This document shows, piece by piece, positions 1 through 7,913 of a DNA stretch of 64,000 nucleotides. Position numbers and translations under genes: made by a program. Under the pieces are notes generated by a model. The model saw only the letters and a list, made by a program, of their open reading frames with translations. It was not told where the DNA came from and did not search any database. The DNA is from Microbacterium radiodurans (GTDB lineage Bacteria > Actinomycetota > Actinomycetes > Actinomycetales > Microbacteriaceae), in the NCBI RefSeq assembly GCF_008710705.1, contig NZ_VYRZ01000004.1:62001-126000 (forward strand), written 5' to 3'. Numbering within the stretch: position 1 is the first letter of the stretch; each line of letters starts with the position of its first letter.

Positions 1-537
1 AGCGCCGGAACGCGGGGAATGGCCGACCACCCCATGACGGCCGAGACGCGACGACTCGCCGACGGCCTCGGCGTGCCGGGCGTCGTCTCCGACGCGCACC
101 GGGCCCGCTTCCTGACCGAGGCGCACCTGGGCTCCCCCGACCTGATCCTCGCGATGTCGCGCGAGCACCGCCGCGCGGTCGCCGAGCTCGCCCCCGCGCG
201 CGCCCGCTCGGTGTTCACGGTGCGGGAGTTCGCCCGACTCGCCGCGTCGATCCCTGACGCCGCTCTCGCGCAGGCCGCCGACGCCGCCGCTCCCGCCGAC
301 CGGCCCGCGGCCGGCGGCGAGAGCGCCGCGACCGCGCGGCTGCGCGGCCTCCTCGGCGCGCTCGCCGGTCAGCGCGGACTCGTGCTGCCCCCGGCGGATC
401 CGGCGGACGACGACGTCATCGACCCGTATCGGCGGTCGTGGACGACGTACGAGCTCGCCGCCTCCCAGCTCACGCCCGCGATCGATCAGGTGGTCCGCGT
501 CGTGGGATGGGCCGCGCCGGTCCGTGTCGCGCCGTGA
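1..537 (+). CDS. Low-molecular-weight protein-tyrosine phosphatase (5' end outside window)
   Basis: The frame is open from base 1 (SAGTRGMADHPMT), so the gene starts upstream of the window; the ATG at 19 is internal. The visible part matches the LMW-PTP family after the catalytic loop: SAGT, then DAHRARFLTEAHL, LILAMSREHRRAV and VFTVREFARL. Near the C terminus DDDVIDPY fits the Asp-Pro that carries the general acid. The CxGNxCRS P-loop would lie off the window. Family members of this Wzb/Ptp type dephosphorylate tyrosine kinases that control exopolysaccharide export, and the next gene is such a kinase, so a cognate phosphatase role is inferred. Only 78 bp separate the two genes. Confidence 0.85.
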   Translation, partial: SAGTRGMADHPMTAETRRLADGLGVPGVVSDAHRARFLTEAHLGSPDLILAMSREHRRAVAELAPARARSVFTVREFARLAASIPDAALAQAADAAAPADRPAAGGESAATARLRGLLGALAGQRGLVLPPADPADDDVIDPYRRSWTTYELAASQLTPAIDQVVRVVGWAAPVRVAP

Positions 538-615
538 CTCAGCCCGGAAACACGGCTGTGGCAGACTGATCGGAGATCCCCCGCCGCCGTCTCGGCGCAT
601 GCACCGAAGGGCAGC

Positions 616-2142
616 ATGGAGCTCTCCGACTACATCCGCATCCTCCGCAAGAACTGGGTCGTCATCCTCGTGGCGACGCTGGTGGGGCTCGGAGCCGCCG
701 CCGCGTTCTCCCTGACCCGCACCCCGACCTACGAATCGTCGAGCACGGTGTTCGTCTCGACGCAGACCTCGGGCAGTGTGGCCGAGCTGCAGCAGGGGTC
801 GACGTTCGCCCAGGCCCGCATCAACACGTACGTCGGTCTCGTCTCGACCCCGATCGTCATGAACCCGGTCATCGCCGAGCTCGACCTGGGAACCACCGCC
901 GGGCAGCTCGCGACGCAGGTGAACGCCAGCGCCGCGCTGAACACCACCCTCATCACCATCACCGCCGAGGACACCGATCCCGTGCGGGCAGCCGACATCG
1001 CCAACGCCCTGGCCGCGAGCCTCTCGGCCGCGGTTCCCGCGATCGAGCCGGCGAGCGAGGGCGGCGCGAGCCCCATCCAGCTCTCCCGCGTGCGCGACGC
1101 GCAGCCGGCGCTCGCGCCGTCGAGCCCCAACGTGCCGCTGAATCTCGCCCTCGGCCTGCTCGTGGGCCTCGCCCTCGGCATCGGGATCGCGGTCCTCCGC
1201 ACCGTGCTCGACACCCGCATCCGCAACTCGCGCGACGTGACGCAGGTCACCGAGACGCCGATCATCGGCGCGATCGCCTTCGACCCGAAGGCGAAGGAGC
1301 GTCCGCTCATCGTCCACGCCGACCCGTTGAGCCCGCGCGCCGAGTCCTTCCGGGCACTGCGGACCAACCTGCAGTTCCTCGACATGGGCGGCCGGTCGAG
1401 CTTCGTCATCACCAGCTCCGTGCCGAGCGAAGGCAAGTCGACGACGACGATTAACCTGGCCATCGCGCTGGCCGACGCCGGCAAGAAGGTCGCGCTGATC
1501 GACACCGACCTGCGCAAGCCGAAGGTCGACGAGTACCTCGGGCTCGAAGGCGGCGCCGGCCTGACGGACGTGCTCATCGGCCGCGCCCGCCTCGGAGACG
1601 TGATGGTCCCGTGGGGTGGGCGCAGCCTCTACGTCCTCCCCTCGGGCAAGATCCCGCCGAACCCGAGCGAGCTCCTCGCCTCCCCGCAGATGCACAAGCT
1701 GCTCGAGGTGCTCGAGCGCGACTTCGACGTCGTGCTCTGCGACGCGCCGCCGCTGCTGCCGGTGACCGACGCCGCGATCCTCGGGCGCGCCACGAGCGGC
1801 GCGATCGTCGCCGTGGCCGCCGGCCGCACGACGCGGCACCAGCTCACCGGAGCCGTCGACGCCCTCCAGCAGGTCGACGCGAAGGTCGCCGGCGTCGTGC
1901 TCACGATGGTTCCCACGCGCGGTCCCGACTCTTACTACAACGGATACGGCTACGGCGGCTACGGCTACGCCGAGAACCGCGAGAGCGCGAAGGAGGCCCC
2001 GCGCGGACGCACGCAGGCCAAGCGCACGCGCGGACGTCGCGGCGCCGCGGCTCCGGCTGCCCCGGAGGCGTCGCCGACCCTCGGCGATCTCGGGTTCCGC
2101 ACGCGTTCGGACGACGACACCGACGGCCGACCCCGGGGCTGA
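616..2142 (+). CDS. Polysaccharide biosynthesis BY-type tyrosine kinase with Wzz domain
   Basis: Fusion of a Wzz chain-length domain with a cytoplasmic tyrosine autokinase. Residues 1-10 (ELSDYIRILRKNW) open the Wzz domain, transmembrane segments lie at about 13-33 and 175-195, and the kinase follows. Walker A is PSEGKSTT (270-277), Walker A' is DTDLRKP (from 296), and Walker B is VVLCDAPP (Asp about 376). A tyrosine-rich stretch, DSYYNGYGYGGYGY, near 438-452 carries six Tyr and is the expected autophosphorylation cluster; a basic Ala/Pro tail follows it. Such proteins set chain length and cycle polymerisation of capsular or exopolysaccharide. RBS GAAGGG precedes the ATG. It follows the LMW-PTP gene, its likely antagonist. 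Confidence 0.92.
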   Translation: MELSDYIRILRKNWVVILVATLVGLGAAAAFSLTRTPTYESSSTVFVSTQTSGSVAELQQGSTFAQARINTYVGLVSTPIVMNPVIAELDLGTTAGQLATQVNASAALNTTLITITAEDTDPVRAADIANALAASLSAAVPAIEPASEGGASPIQLSRVRDAQPALAPSSPNVPLNLALGLLVGLALGIGIAVLRTVLDTRIRNSRDVTQVTETPIIGAIAFDPKAKERPLIVHADPLSPRAESFRALRTNLQFLDMGGRSSFVITSSVPSEGKSTTTINLAIALADAGKKVALIDTDLRKPKVDEYLGLEGGAGLTDVLIGRARLGDVMVPWGGRSLYVLPSGKIPPNPSELLASPQMHKLLEVLERDFDVVLCDAPPLLPVTDAAILGRATSGAIVAVAAGRTTRHQLTGAVDALQQVDAKVAGVVLTMVPTRGPDSYYNGYGYGGYGYAENRESAKEAPRGRTQAKRTRGRRGAAAPAAPEASPTLGDLGFRTRSDDDTDGRPRG

Positions 2143-2148
2143 GCGCCG

Positions 2149-3102
2149 ATGGCCCCTCGTCACCGCGATCGTGATCTGAGCACATCGCCCCTGGCCCGGG
2201 CGGTCGCGCTGGTCTCCGTCTCCGCTCTCGCCGTCGGCGTCATCGCCCTGTCGGTGCTGGCGCTGCAGCGCGATCGCGGCGACGTCGGATCCGACGCATC
2301 GGCGGCGCCCGCTCCGACGTTCTCGTTCGCACCGGCCGACGGCGGAACGACGGCATCCCCCACCGCGACACCGGCCGCGATCGCCTCGCCCGGCGCAGCC
2401 GAGCGCTTCCTCGCGCGCGGCTCGGCCGGCACCCTCTGGCGAGCGACCGGCGGTGCGTGCGACGCGGGAGCGCCGGGTGTCGAGCCGCTCGTCGAGCGCT
2501 CGGACGACGACGGCCGCAGCTGGGTCGACGTGACGCCCCGGTATCGGCAGATCGGCCAGGTGCGCGCGCTTTCGGGCTTCTCGGGCACCGAGGCCGAGAT
2601 GGTCGCCGACCTCGCCGACTGCGAGCCGGAGCTGCTGCGCACCTTCACGCAGGGTCGCTTCTGGGAGCCGTACCCCGAGCTGCTCGCCGCCGCCGAGTAC
2701 CTGGCGGCCGGCGCGACGCCCGACGCCGCCGCGACGCTGCAGACACCGGCGGGAACCGAGCCGCTGCCGTGCGTCTCGCCGTGGAGCCTGCGTGTGGGCG
2801 CGCAGCAGTCGGCCCTCGTCTGCGACGGCACCGCGCATCTCCGCGTGGGCGACGGCGAATGGTCGCCACTCCCGGTCGCCGAGGCCCGCGCCGTCGATGT
2901 GGTCGGTCGCGAGAGCGCCGTCGCCCATCTCTCCCCGGCCTGCCCGGGCGGCGTCGGCATCTCGCTCGTCGACGCCGACGGCGCCGTGACCGCGCTCGGC
3001 TGCGTGCCGGACGTCGACGCGACCGGACCGATCGCGCTCGCCGCATTCGACGAGGACGTCCTCGTCTGGGCCGGCGATGATCTCACCGCGCTGAGCCGCT
3101 GA
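2149..3102 (+). CDS. Membrane-anchored hypothetical protein with an Asp-box motif
   Basis: 317 residues starting 6 bp after the tyrosine kinase stop, so probably co-transcribed with it. A basic N terminus is followed by one transmembrane helix (about 17-39) and a Ser/Thr/Ala/Pro-rich linker to about 85. The rest would be extracytoplasmic. SDDDGRSW (about 118-125) fits an Asp-box of the S/T-x-D-x-G-x-S/T-W type found in BNR/sialidase-like beta-propellers, but only one clear copy is visible. Four or more Cys suggest disulfides. Context suggests an accessory role at the envelope next to polysaccharide export, but no specific function can be given. Confidence 0.8.
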   Translation: MAPRHRDRDLSTSPLARAVALVSVSALAVGVIALSVLALQRDRGDVGSDASAAPAPTFSFAPADGGTTASPTATPAAIASPGAAERFLARGSAGTLWRATGGACDAGAPGVEPLVERSDDDGRSWVDVTPRYRQIGQVRALSGFSGTEAEMVADLADCEPELLRTFTQGRFWEPYPELLAAAEYLAAGATPDAAATLQTPAGTEPLPCVSPWSLRVGAQQSALVCDGTAHLRVGDGEWSPLPVAEARAVDVVGRESAVAHLSPACPGGVGISLVDADGAVTALGCVPDVDATGPIALAAFDEDVLVWAGDDLTALSR

Positions 3103-3105
3103 TGC

Positions 3106-3143
3106 GGGCGGCTCCGCGGGCCCCCATTCCCGCGGAACCGCCC
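3106..3143. terminator. Bidirectional stem-loop terminator candidate
   Basis: Fifteen-base arms (3106-3120 and 3129-3143) pair with one mismatch around an 8-nt loop. The hairpin starts 4 bp after the stop of the plus-strand gene and lies between convergent genes. There is no U-tract, as is common in high-GC actinobacteria. Confidence 0.6.
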
Positions 3144-3318
3144 CTCCGGCGCGCGTCCCCAACCGCGTCGCCGGTCACCGATCCGGCGATGCGTCGAGTC
3201 TGCCCGCGCGGGCACCGTCGAGCGCGAGCGTTCGGGACGACCGGGGACGCCGTGCCGTCGTCGACGGCTGGGGAGGAGGCGCCGCACGTCGGTGCCGACG
3301 GCCCGTGGCGAGCCGAGG

Positions 3319-4974
3319 TCAGCGCAGCCGGCCGTCCCCCGGGCGGCACACCCGCATCCGGCGGGTGCCGTACCCGTCGAGCTCCATCTCGACGCGACCG
3401 TCCGCTCCCGGCTGCCAGCGCTCCCCCGATGCCAGGCACAGCAGCTCGGTGCCGGCGGGCTCATCGCCGACCGAGAGGGTGAACTGCACGGGTTCGGCCG
3501 CGAAGCTGTGAAGCGCCACGAACCGGTTCTGGTCGGTGCGGGCGCCGTGCGCGAGCACCGAGGGCGCGGTGACGTCGAGGATCTCGAGGTCGCCCCACCC
3601 GATCTCCGGCGACTGCCGATAGGTGCGCGCGAGATCGCGGATGAACGGGAACAGCGCGTCGGGATCCATCACCTGATCCTCGACGTTGACGTGCGCGGGC
3701 GCATACGGCCCGTCGGGCGCGGGGAGCGGATGCTGCGACGCAGGCGCCGTCGAGAACCCGCCGTCGGCCTGCCACTGCATCGGCACGCGCACGGCGTCGC
3801 GCTCGGGGATGTCGAGGTTCTCGCCCAGCCCGATCTCCTCGCCGTAGAGCAGCACCGGCGTACCGGGGAGCGAGAACATGAGGCTGTAGACCATGCGCAC
3901 CCAGCGCGGATCGCCGCCGAGCATCGGCGGAAGACGGCGACGGATGCCGCGACCGAACACCTGCATCGATTCCTCCGGCGCGAACGCGGCGAAGACCTCC
4001 GCACGCTCGTCGTCGGTGAGCTGGTCGAGGGTGAGCTCGTCATGGTTCCGCACGAAGTTCGCCCACTGCGAGATCGTCGAGATCTCGGGACGGCTCCGCA
4101 GGGACGCGCGGAGCGGCTCGGGGTCGTGCCGCGCGAGGGCGAGGTAGAGCGCCTGGTTGCTCGGGAAGTCGAACTGCATGTGCAGCTCGCCGTCGCCGTC
4201 CTCGCCGAAGTACGCCGCCTGCTCGTCGTGGGGGACGTTGACCTCCCCGACGAGCATCGCGTCGCTCGATCGGCGCTGCGCGAACCGGCGGAGCGCCCGC
4301 AGCACGTCGTGGTCGCGCTGCGGCTCGCGGCGCTCGGGCGACGAGACGAACGAGGGGACGGCGTCGACGCGGAATCCCGAGACGCCCAGCTGCAGCCAGA
4401 AGCCCATCACCTTGGCGAGCTCGCGCTGGACGTCGGGGTTCTCGGCGTTCAGATCGGGCTGATGCGAGTAGAAGCTGTGGAGGTAGTACTGCTCGGTGCG
4501 CTCGTCCCACTCCCACACGCCGTCCTCCTCACCGGGGAACTGGGTCTCGCGCGGGTCCTCGGGGATCTCGTCGCGCCACACGTAGAAGTCGCGGTAGCGG
4601 GAGTCGCGGCTGCTGCGGGCATCGAGGAACCACGGATGGCGGTCCGAGGTGTGGTTCATGACGAGGTCCACGATGACGCGGATGCCGCGGTCCTCGGCCG
4701 TCCGGATGAGCTCGACGACGTCGCCGTGGGTGCCGACGCGTTCGTCGACGCCGTAGTAGTCCGAGACGTCGTATCCGTTGTCGCGCCCGGGGGTCGAGTA
4801 GAAGGGCATGAGCCACAGGCAGGTGACGCCCAGGTCTGCCAGGTAGGGCAGCCGCCGCGACAGGCCGGCCAGGTCGCCGGTGCCGTCGCCGTCGTCGTCG
4901 AGGTACTTGTCGACGTCGACGCAGTAGACGACGGCGTTCTTCCACCACAGGTCGCTGGTGTCGGCGATCTTCAT
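3319..4974 (-). CDS. GH13 alpha-amylase family protein, trehalose-synthase-like
   Basis: 551 residues from the ATG of MKIADTSDLWWKNAVVYC; the frame is open further upstream but that part is a shadow of the next gene. The (beta/alpha)8 GH13 motifs are present: DLVMNHTS (region I), GFRVDAVP with the nucleophile Asp near 203, LVGEVNV with the acid/base Glu near 243, and FVRNHDELT with the third Asp near 312. The pattern NHDELTLD, then GIRRRLPPML and LLYGEEIGLGENL, resembles trehalose synthases (maltose/trehalose interconversion) and related actinobacterial GH13 enzymes rather than secreted amylases; no signal peptide is seen. Its ATG overlaps the stop of the upstream LLM oxidoreductase by 4 bp (ATGA), so translation is coupled. 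Exact substrate is uncertain. Confidence 0.85.
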   Translation of the reverse strand: MKIADTSDLWWKNAVVYCVDVDKYLDDDGDGTGDLAGLSRRLPYLADLGVTCLWLMPFYSTPGRDNGYDVSDYYGVDERVGTHGDVVELIRTAEDRGIRVIVDLVMNHTSDRHPWFLDARSSRDSRYRDFYVWRDEIPEDPRETQFPGEEDGVWEWDERTEQYYLHSFYSHQPDLNAENPDVQRELAKVMGFWLQLGVSGFRVDAVPSFVSSPERREPQRDHDVLRALRRFAQRRSSDAMLVGEVNVPHDEQAAYFGEDGDGELHMQFDFPSNQALYLALARHDPEPLRASLRSRPEISTISQWANFVRNHDELTLDQLTDDERAEVFAAFAPEESMQVFGRGIRRRLPPMLGGDPRWVRMVYSLMFSLPGTPVLLYGEEIGLGENLDIPERDAVRVPMQWQADGGFSTAPASQHPLPAPDGPYAPAHVNVEDQVMDPDALFPFIRDLARTYRQSPEIGWGDLEILDVTAPSVLAHGARTDQNRFVALHSFAAEPVQFTLSVGDEPAGTELLCLASGERWQPGADGRVEMELDGYGTRRMRVCRPGDGRLR

Positions 4975-5954
4975 CGCGCACCTCCGATCCGCTCGCGCAG
5001 CGCCGCGAGCAGGCGCGGCGCGCGAGCGGCGAGGAAGTGGCGCTGGTCCTGCGAGATGTCGTGGAGGTACAGCCGCTCGAAGCCGGCGCCGACGAGGTCG
5101 GCGAGGCGGTCGGCGAGATCGTCGAGCGTGTCGTCGGTGGCGATGAGCACGTGCTCGGCGAGCTCGTCGTCGGACGGCGTGCCCGCCCGCGAGGCGAACT
5201 CTTCGGGATGGGCGATGTCCCACGCGTCGGGCGGGGTGATCACCCCGTGCACCCACTGGTCGCGAACGAGCGCGAGCGCCTCGTCCCGGGTGCAGCCGAT
5301 GGCGACGTGGACCTGCAGCGCGGTGTCGCCGAGGCCCCCGGCATCCAGATACGCGTCGATGACCTCCGCGACCTGCGGCCGCGTCGTTCCGACCGTCATC
5401 AGCCCGTCGGCCCAGCCGGCCGCCCACCGCGCCGTCTCGGGCGAGGCGGCGGTGGCCATGAGCACGGGCGGCACCGGCGGGAGGCTCCACAGGCGGGCGT
5501 CGCTGACGCGCACCCGGCCGCGGTGGTCGACGGTCTCACCGGCGAAGAGCCCCCGCATGACCTCGACGCATTCACCGAGACGGGCGGTGCGCTCGTCCTT
5601 CGGGGGCCAGGGGTCGCCGGTGACGTGCTCGTTCAGCAGCTCGCCGCTGCCGAGGGCGGCGAAGTAGCGCCCGGGGAACATCTCGGTGAGCGTGGAGATC
5701 GCGTGGGCCGACACGACCGGGTGGTAGAGCTGGCCCGGGGTGGCGATCGATCCGATCGGGAACCGCGTCGAGGCCAGGGCTGCACCGAGCCAGGCGATCG
5801 TGTTTCCCGAGTGCCCCTGCTGCGGCGTCCACGGCGCGAGGTGGTCGGCGCTGAAGGCCCCGTCGAATCCCACGCGTTCGGCTTCGATCACCGCCTCGAG
5901 CATGGCGCTCGGCGCGAGTTGTTCGTGCGATGCGTGGTATCCGATGAAGGCCAT
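4971..5954 (-). CDS. LLM-class flavin-dependent oxidoreductase (TIGR03885-like)
   Basis: 327 residues with the luciferase-like monooxygenase TIM-barrel pattern: GYHASHEQ at the N terminus, EAERVGFDGAFSADHLAPW, ALGSGELLNEHVTG, then the conserved ADGLMTVG region. The GYHASHEQ start and overall pattern recall the TIGR03885 clade, described as probably using FMN rather than F420; that assignment is from memory of the family. The substrate is unknown. The 4-bp overlap with the GH13 gene suggests the two act together. The ATG at 5954 is preceded by a GGGG-containing purine stretch. Confidence 0.85.
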   Translation of the reverse strand: MAFIGYHASHEQLAPSAMLEAVIEAERVGFDGAFSADHLAPWTPQQGHSGNTIAWLGAALASTRFPIGSIATPGQLYHPVVSAHAISTLTEMFPGRYFAALGSGELLNEHVTGDPWPPKDERTARLGECVEVMRGLFAGETVDHRGRVRVSDARLWSLPPVPPVLMATAASPETARWAAGWADGLMTVGTTRPQVAEVIDAYLDAGGLGDTALQVHVAIGCTRDEALALVRDQWVHGVITPPDAWDIAHPEEFASRAGTPSDDELAEHVLIATDDTLDDLADRLADLVGAGFERLYLHDISQDQRHFLAARAPRLLAALRERIGGAR

Positions 5955-6051
5955 GCCCCAGTCTTTCCGGACCGACGCCTCGGACGCCTGTGGTTGCCTC
6001 GCTCCCGCCCCGTGAGGTATCGCCCCCTCCCAGCACGGGGGTGAGGACAGC

Positions 6052-6085
6052 GAGACGCCCCGGATCCGAAGATCCGGGGCGTCTC
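6052..6085 (-). terminator. Perfect stem-loop terminator with UUCG loop
   Basis: A perfect 15-bp stem (6052-6066 with 6071-6085). Read on the minus strand the loop is UUCG closed by C-G, the very stable C(UUCG)G tetraloop. It lies 16 bp downstream of the csbD-like stop and so is assigned to that minus-strand transcript. Confidence 0.8.
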
Positions 6086-6101
6086 GTGTGAAGGAGCGTC
6101 T

Positions 6102-6272
6102 TTACTTGAAGGCGTCCTTGACGTTCTCGCCGGCCTTCTTGACGTTGGCGGCGGTCTGGTCCTTGTGACCTTCGGCTTCGAGGCGCTCGTTGTCGGTGGC
6201 CTTGCCGGTGGCTTCCTTCGCCTTGCCGGCAACGTCCTGAGCTGCGTTCTTGATCTTGTCGTCGAGTCCCAT
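6102..6272 (-). CDS. CsbD family small stress protein
   Basis: A 56-residue protein, MGLDDKIKNAAQDVAGKAKE then ATGKATDNERLEAEGHKDQ, ending NVKDAFK. This is the typical CsbD-like pattern: short, Lys/Glu/Ala-rich, with KDQ and repeated KxxGxxK-type segments. CsbD proteins are general-stress-induced in Gram-positive bacteria, but their molecular function is not established. GGAAGGGG lies upstream of the ATG, and a strong stem-loop follows the stop, so the gene is probably monocistronic. Confidence 0.9.
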   Translation of the reverse strand: MGLDDKIKNAAQDVAGKAKEATGKATDNERLEAEGHKDQTAANVKKAGENVKDAFK

Positions 6273-6466
6273 ATCGGCCCCTTCCCTCGATCTGCGTCCG
6301 GAGTACGTGACCCCGGATGCCGGAACGGATCATTCCGGTCCCATCACCGTAGGTCGGCGCATTCGATCGCGCATGTGCTCGCATTTTCGGCGGATGTGCG
6401 CTACAAGGCGAGCGACGACGCGTCAACGGGGTTCCTCCTCGGCGGCGGGGGCCCTGGACTGGGGTC

Positions 6467-6637
6467 ATGAACGAGCGAGGAATCGACGACCCCGACCGAG
6501 CCACCGACCCGGAGCTGGGGAACGAAGCCGGGAACCCCGGCGCCATCGAGCCCGGCCCCGAGCCCGACACCTCCACCGCCGCCGAGCCCGATCACGGTCA
6601 GGCGCCCGAGGGCGAGGAACCGGAGTTCGAGATCTGA
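6467..6637 (+). CDS. Small acidic hypothetical protein
   Basis: 56 codons from an ATG at 6467 (MNERGIDDPDRATDPELGNE) to a TGA at 6635. The product is very acidic and Pro/Gly-rich, ends in EEPEFEI, and has no hydrophobic segment, so it is probably disordered and cytoplasmic. No family is recognised. Third codon positions are mostly G/C as in neighbouring genes, which supports coding. No strong RBS is seen upstream. Confidence 0.55.
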   Translation: MNERGIDDPDRATDPELGNEAGNPGAIEPGPEPDTSTAAEPDHGQAPEGEEPEFEI

Positions 6638-6674
6638 GCTCGGGCGGGTCGCCGCTTCCGCGCTACCGGGGTCG

Positions 6675-6875
6675 CTACGGTCGACGCGAGCGTCCACCCG
6701 CGCGTCGGCCCGCGAGCCCACGGCCCCGCAGGAAGCCGGCGACGACGAAGAGGGCTGCCACGACCAGGTACAGCCACCCGGTTCCCGTCGACCCGCCGAC
6801 GAAGGAGAAGACGCCCGCCAGCGCGAAGAGGGCGGCGGCGACGAACGACAGAACGGCGATCACACGGGGAGACAT
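6675..6875 (-). CDS. Small two-helix membrane protein
   Basis: 66 residues from an ATG preceded by GAGGTG. Two hydrophobic segments, about 4-27 (VIAVLSFVAAALFALAGVF) and 33-49 (GWLYLVVAALFVVAGFL), are followed by an Arg-rich cytoplasmic tail. No family is recognised; such short proteins are common in Microbacteriaceae. It is convergent with the small acidic gene and divergent from the secreted-protein gene at 6964. Confidence 0.65.
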   Translation of the reverse strand: MSPRVIAVLSFVAAALFALAGVFSFVGGSTGTGWLYLVVAALFVVAGFLRGRGLAGRRAGGRSRRP

Positions 6876-6963
6876 CGGCACCTCACAGGGGGACGCGGCC
6901 GCATCCGGCCGTCGGCGCCCACGATAGCCCACTCCGCCCGGCTCCCAGCTTCCGTTCGTCCGG

Positions 6964-7866
6964 ATGCGCGACGATCGATGGATGGTCTCGCGAACCCGAT
7001 TGCGGCGCCGACGCCGTCGCATCGCGATCGTCACGACGCTGATCCTCGTCCCCACGCTGTTCGTGGCGCTCATCGTCGCGATCGGCACGACGACGGCGAC
7101 CATCATCGCGGCCGTCCCCGATCGTCCCGTGAGCGACGACCCCGCGCTGCCGCCGAACGCCGGCGAGATCGACCCCGGCAACCTCATCGACGACGCGCTG
7201 TTCTACGACGACGACGCGATGACCACGGACGAGATCCAGCGCTTCCTCGACGATCGCATCGGCTCCTGCGCGAACGATCGGTGCCTGAACGTCGTGACGG
7301 CGGGCATCTCCTCTCGCCCGGCGCGCGTCTCCGAGCGCACGGGCGAGGTCGTCTGCCGCGCGGTCGAGGGCGGCGAGCTCCGGGTCGCCGAGATCATCGA
7401 TCGGATGCAGCGGGCGTGCGGCATCTCGGCCCGCGTCATCCTCGTGACGCTCCAGAAGGAGCAGTCGCTCGTGTCGGGCCGGGCGGCGCGAGCACCCTCG
7501 GAAGCCCGCCTGCGCACGGCGATGGGTGCGAGCTGCCCCGACGACGCCCCGTGCGATCCCGCCTACGAGGGGGTCGGCGCGCAGATCGTCGCGGGCACCA
7601 CCGACCTCGCGTCGTACCGTGCCTCGCGATTCATGCGACAGCCCGGCACCCACTTCATCGGATTCCACCCGAACCGCGACTGCGGCGGCACCGATGTCGT
7701 CATCGAGAACGACGCGACCGCCGCCCTGTACAACTACACGCCGTACCAGCCGAACGACGCAGCGATGAGCGCCGGATGGGGCACCGGCGACGCCTGCTCG
7801 TCCTACGGCAACCGCAACTTCTCGTACTACTTCGCCCTCTGGTTCGGTTCCGTCCGCGCGGGCTGA
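6964..7866 (+). CDS. Secreted or anchored actinobacterial protein with QKEQ motif, possible wall hydrolase
   Basis: 300 residues. A very basic N terminus is followed by a transmembrane or uncleaved signal segment (about 20-50); the rest is extracellular. Recognisable blocks are LIDDALFYDDDAMTTDEIQRFL, six or more Cys, AEIIDRMQRACGISARVILV then TLQKEQSLV, TAMGASCPDDAPCD, HPNRDCGG, ALYNYTPYQPN and YGNRNFSYYFALWFG. I have seen this domain, often alone or next to wall-binding repeats, in many actinobacterial secreted proteins, where its activity is not established. The helical block with a Glu in QKEQ is reminiscent of lysozyme-like folds, so a peptidoglycan-lytic role is a guess. Start could also be the ATG at 6982; neither has a clear RBS. 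Confidence 0.75.
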   Translation: MRDDRWMVSRTRLRRRRRRIAIVTTLILVPTLFVALIVAIGTTTATIIAAVPDRPVSDDPALPPNAGEIDPGNLIDDALFYDDDAMTTDEIQRFLDDRIGSCANDRCLNVVTAGISSRPARVSERTGEVVCRAVEGGELRVAEIIDRMQRACGISARVILVTLQKEQSLVSGRAARAPSEARLRTAMGASCPDDAPCDPAYEGVGAQIVAGTTDLASYRASRFMRQPGTHFIGFHPNRDCGGTDVVIENDATAALYNYTPYQPNDAAMSAGWGTGDACSSYGNRNFSYYFALWFGSVRAG

Positions 7867-7913
7867 GCCGCCCACCAGCGCGCTCCTCACCGCGCGGGCT
7901 ATCGTGCAGGGTG

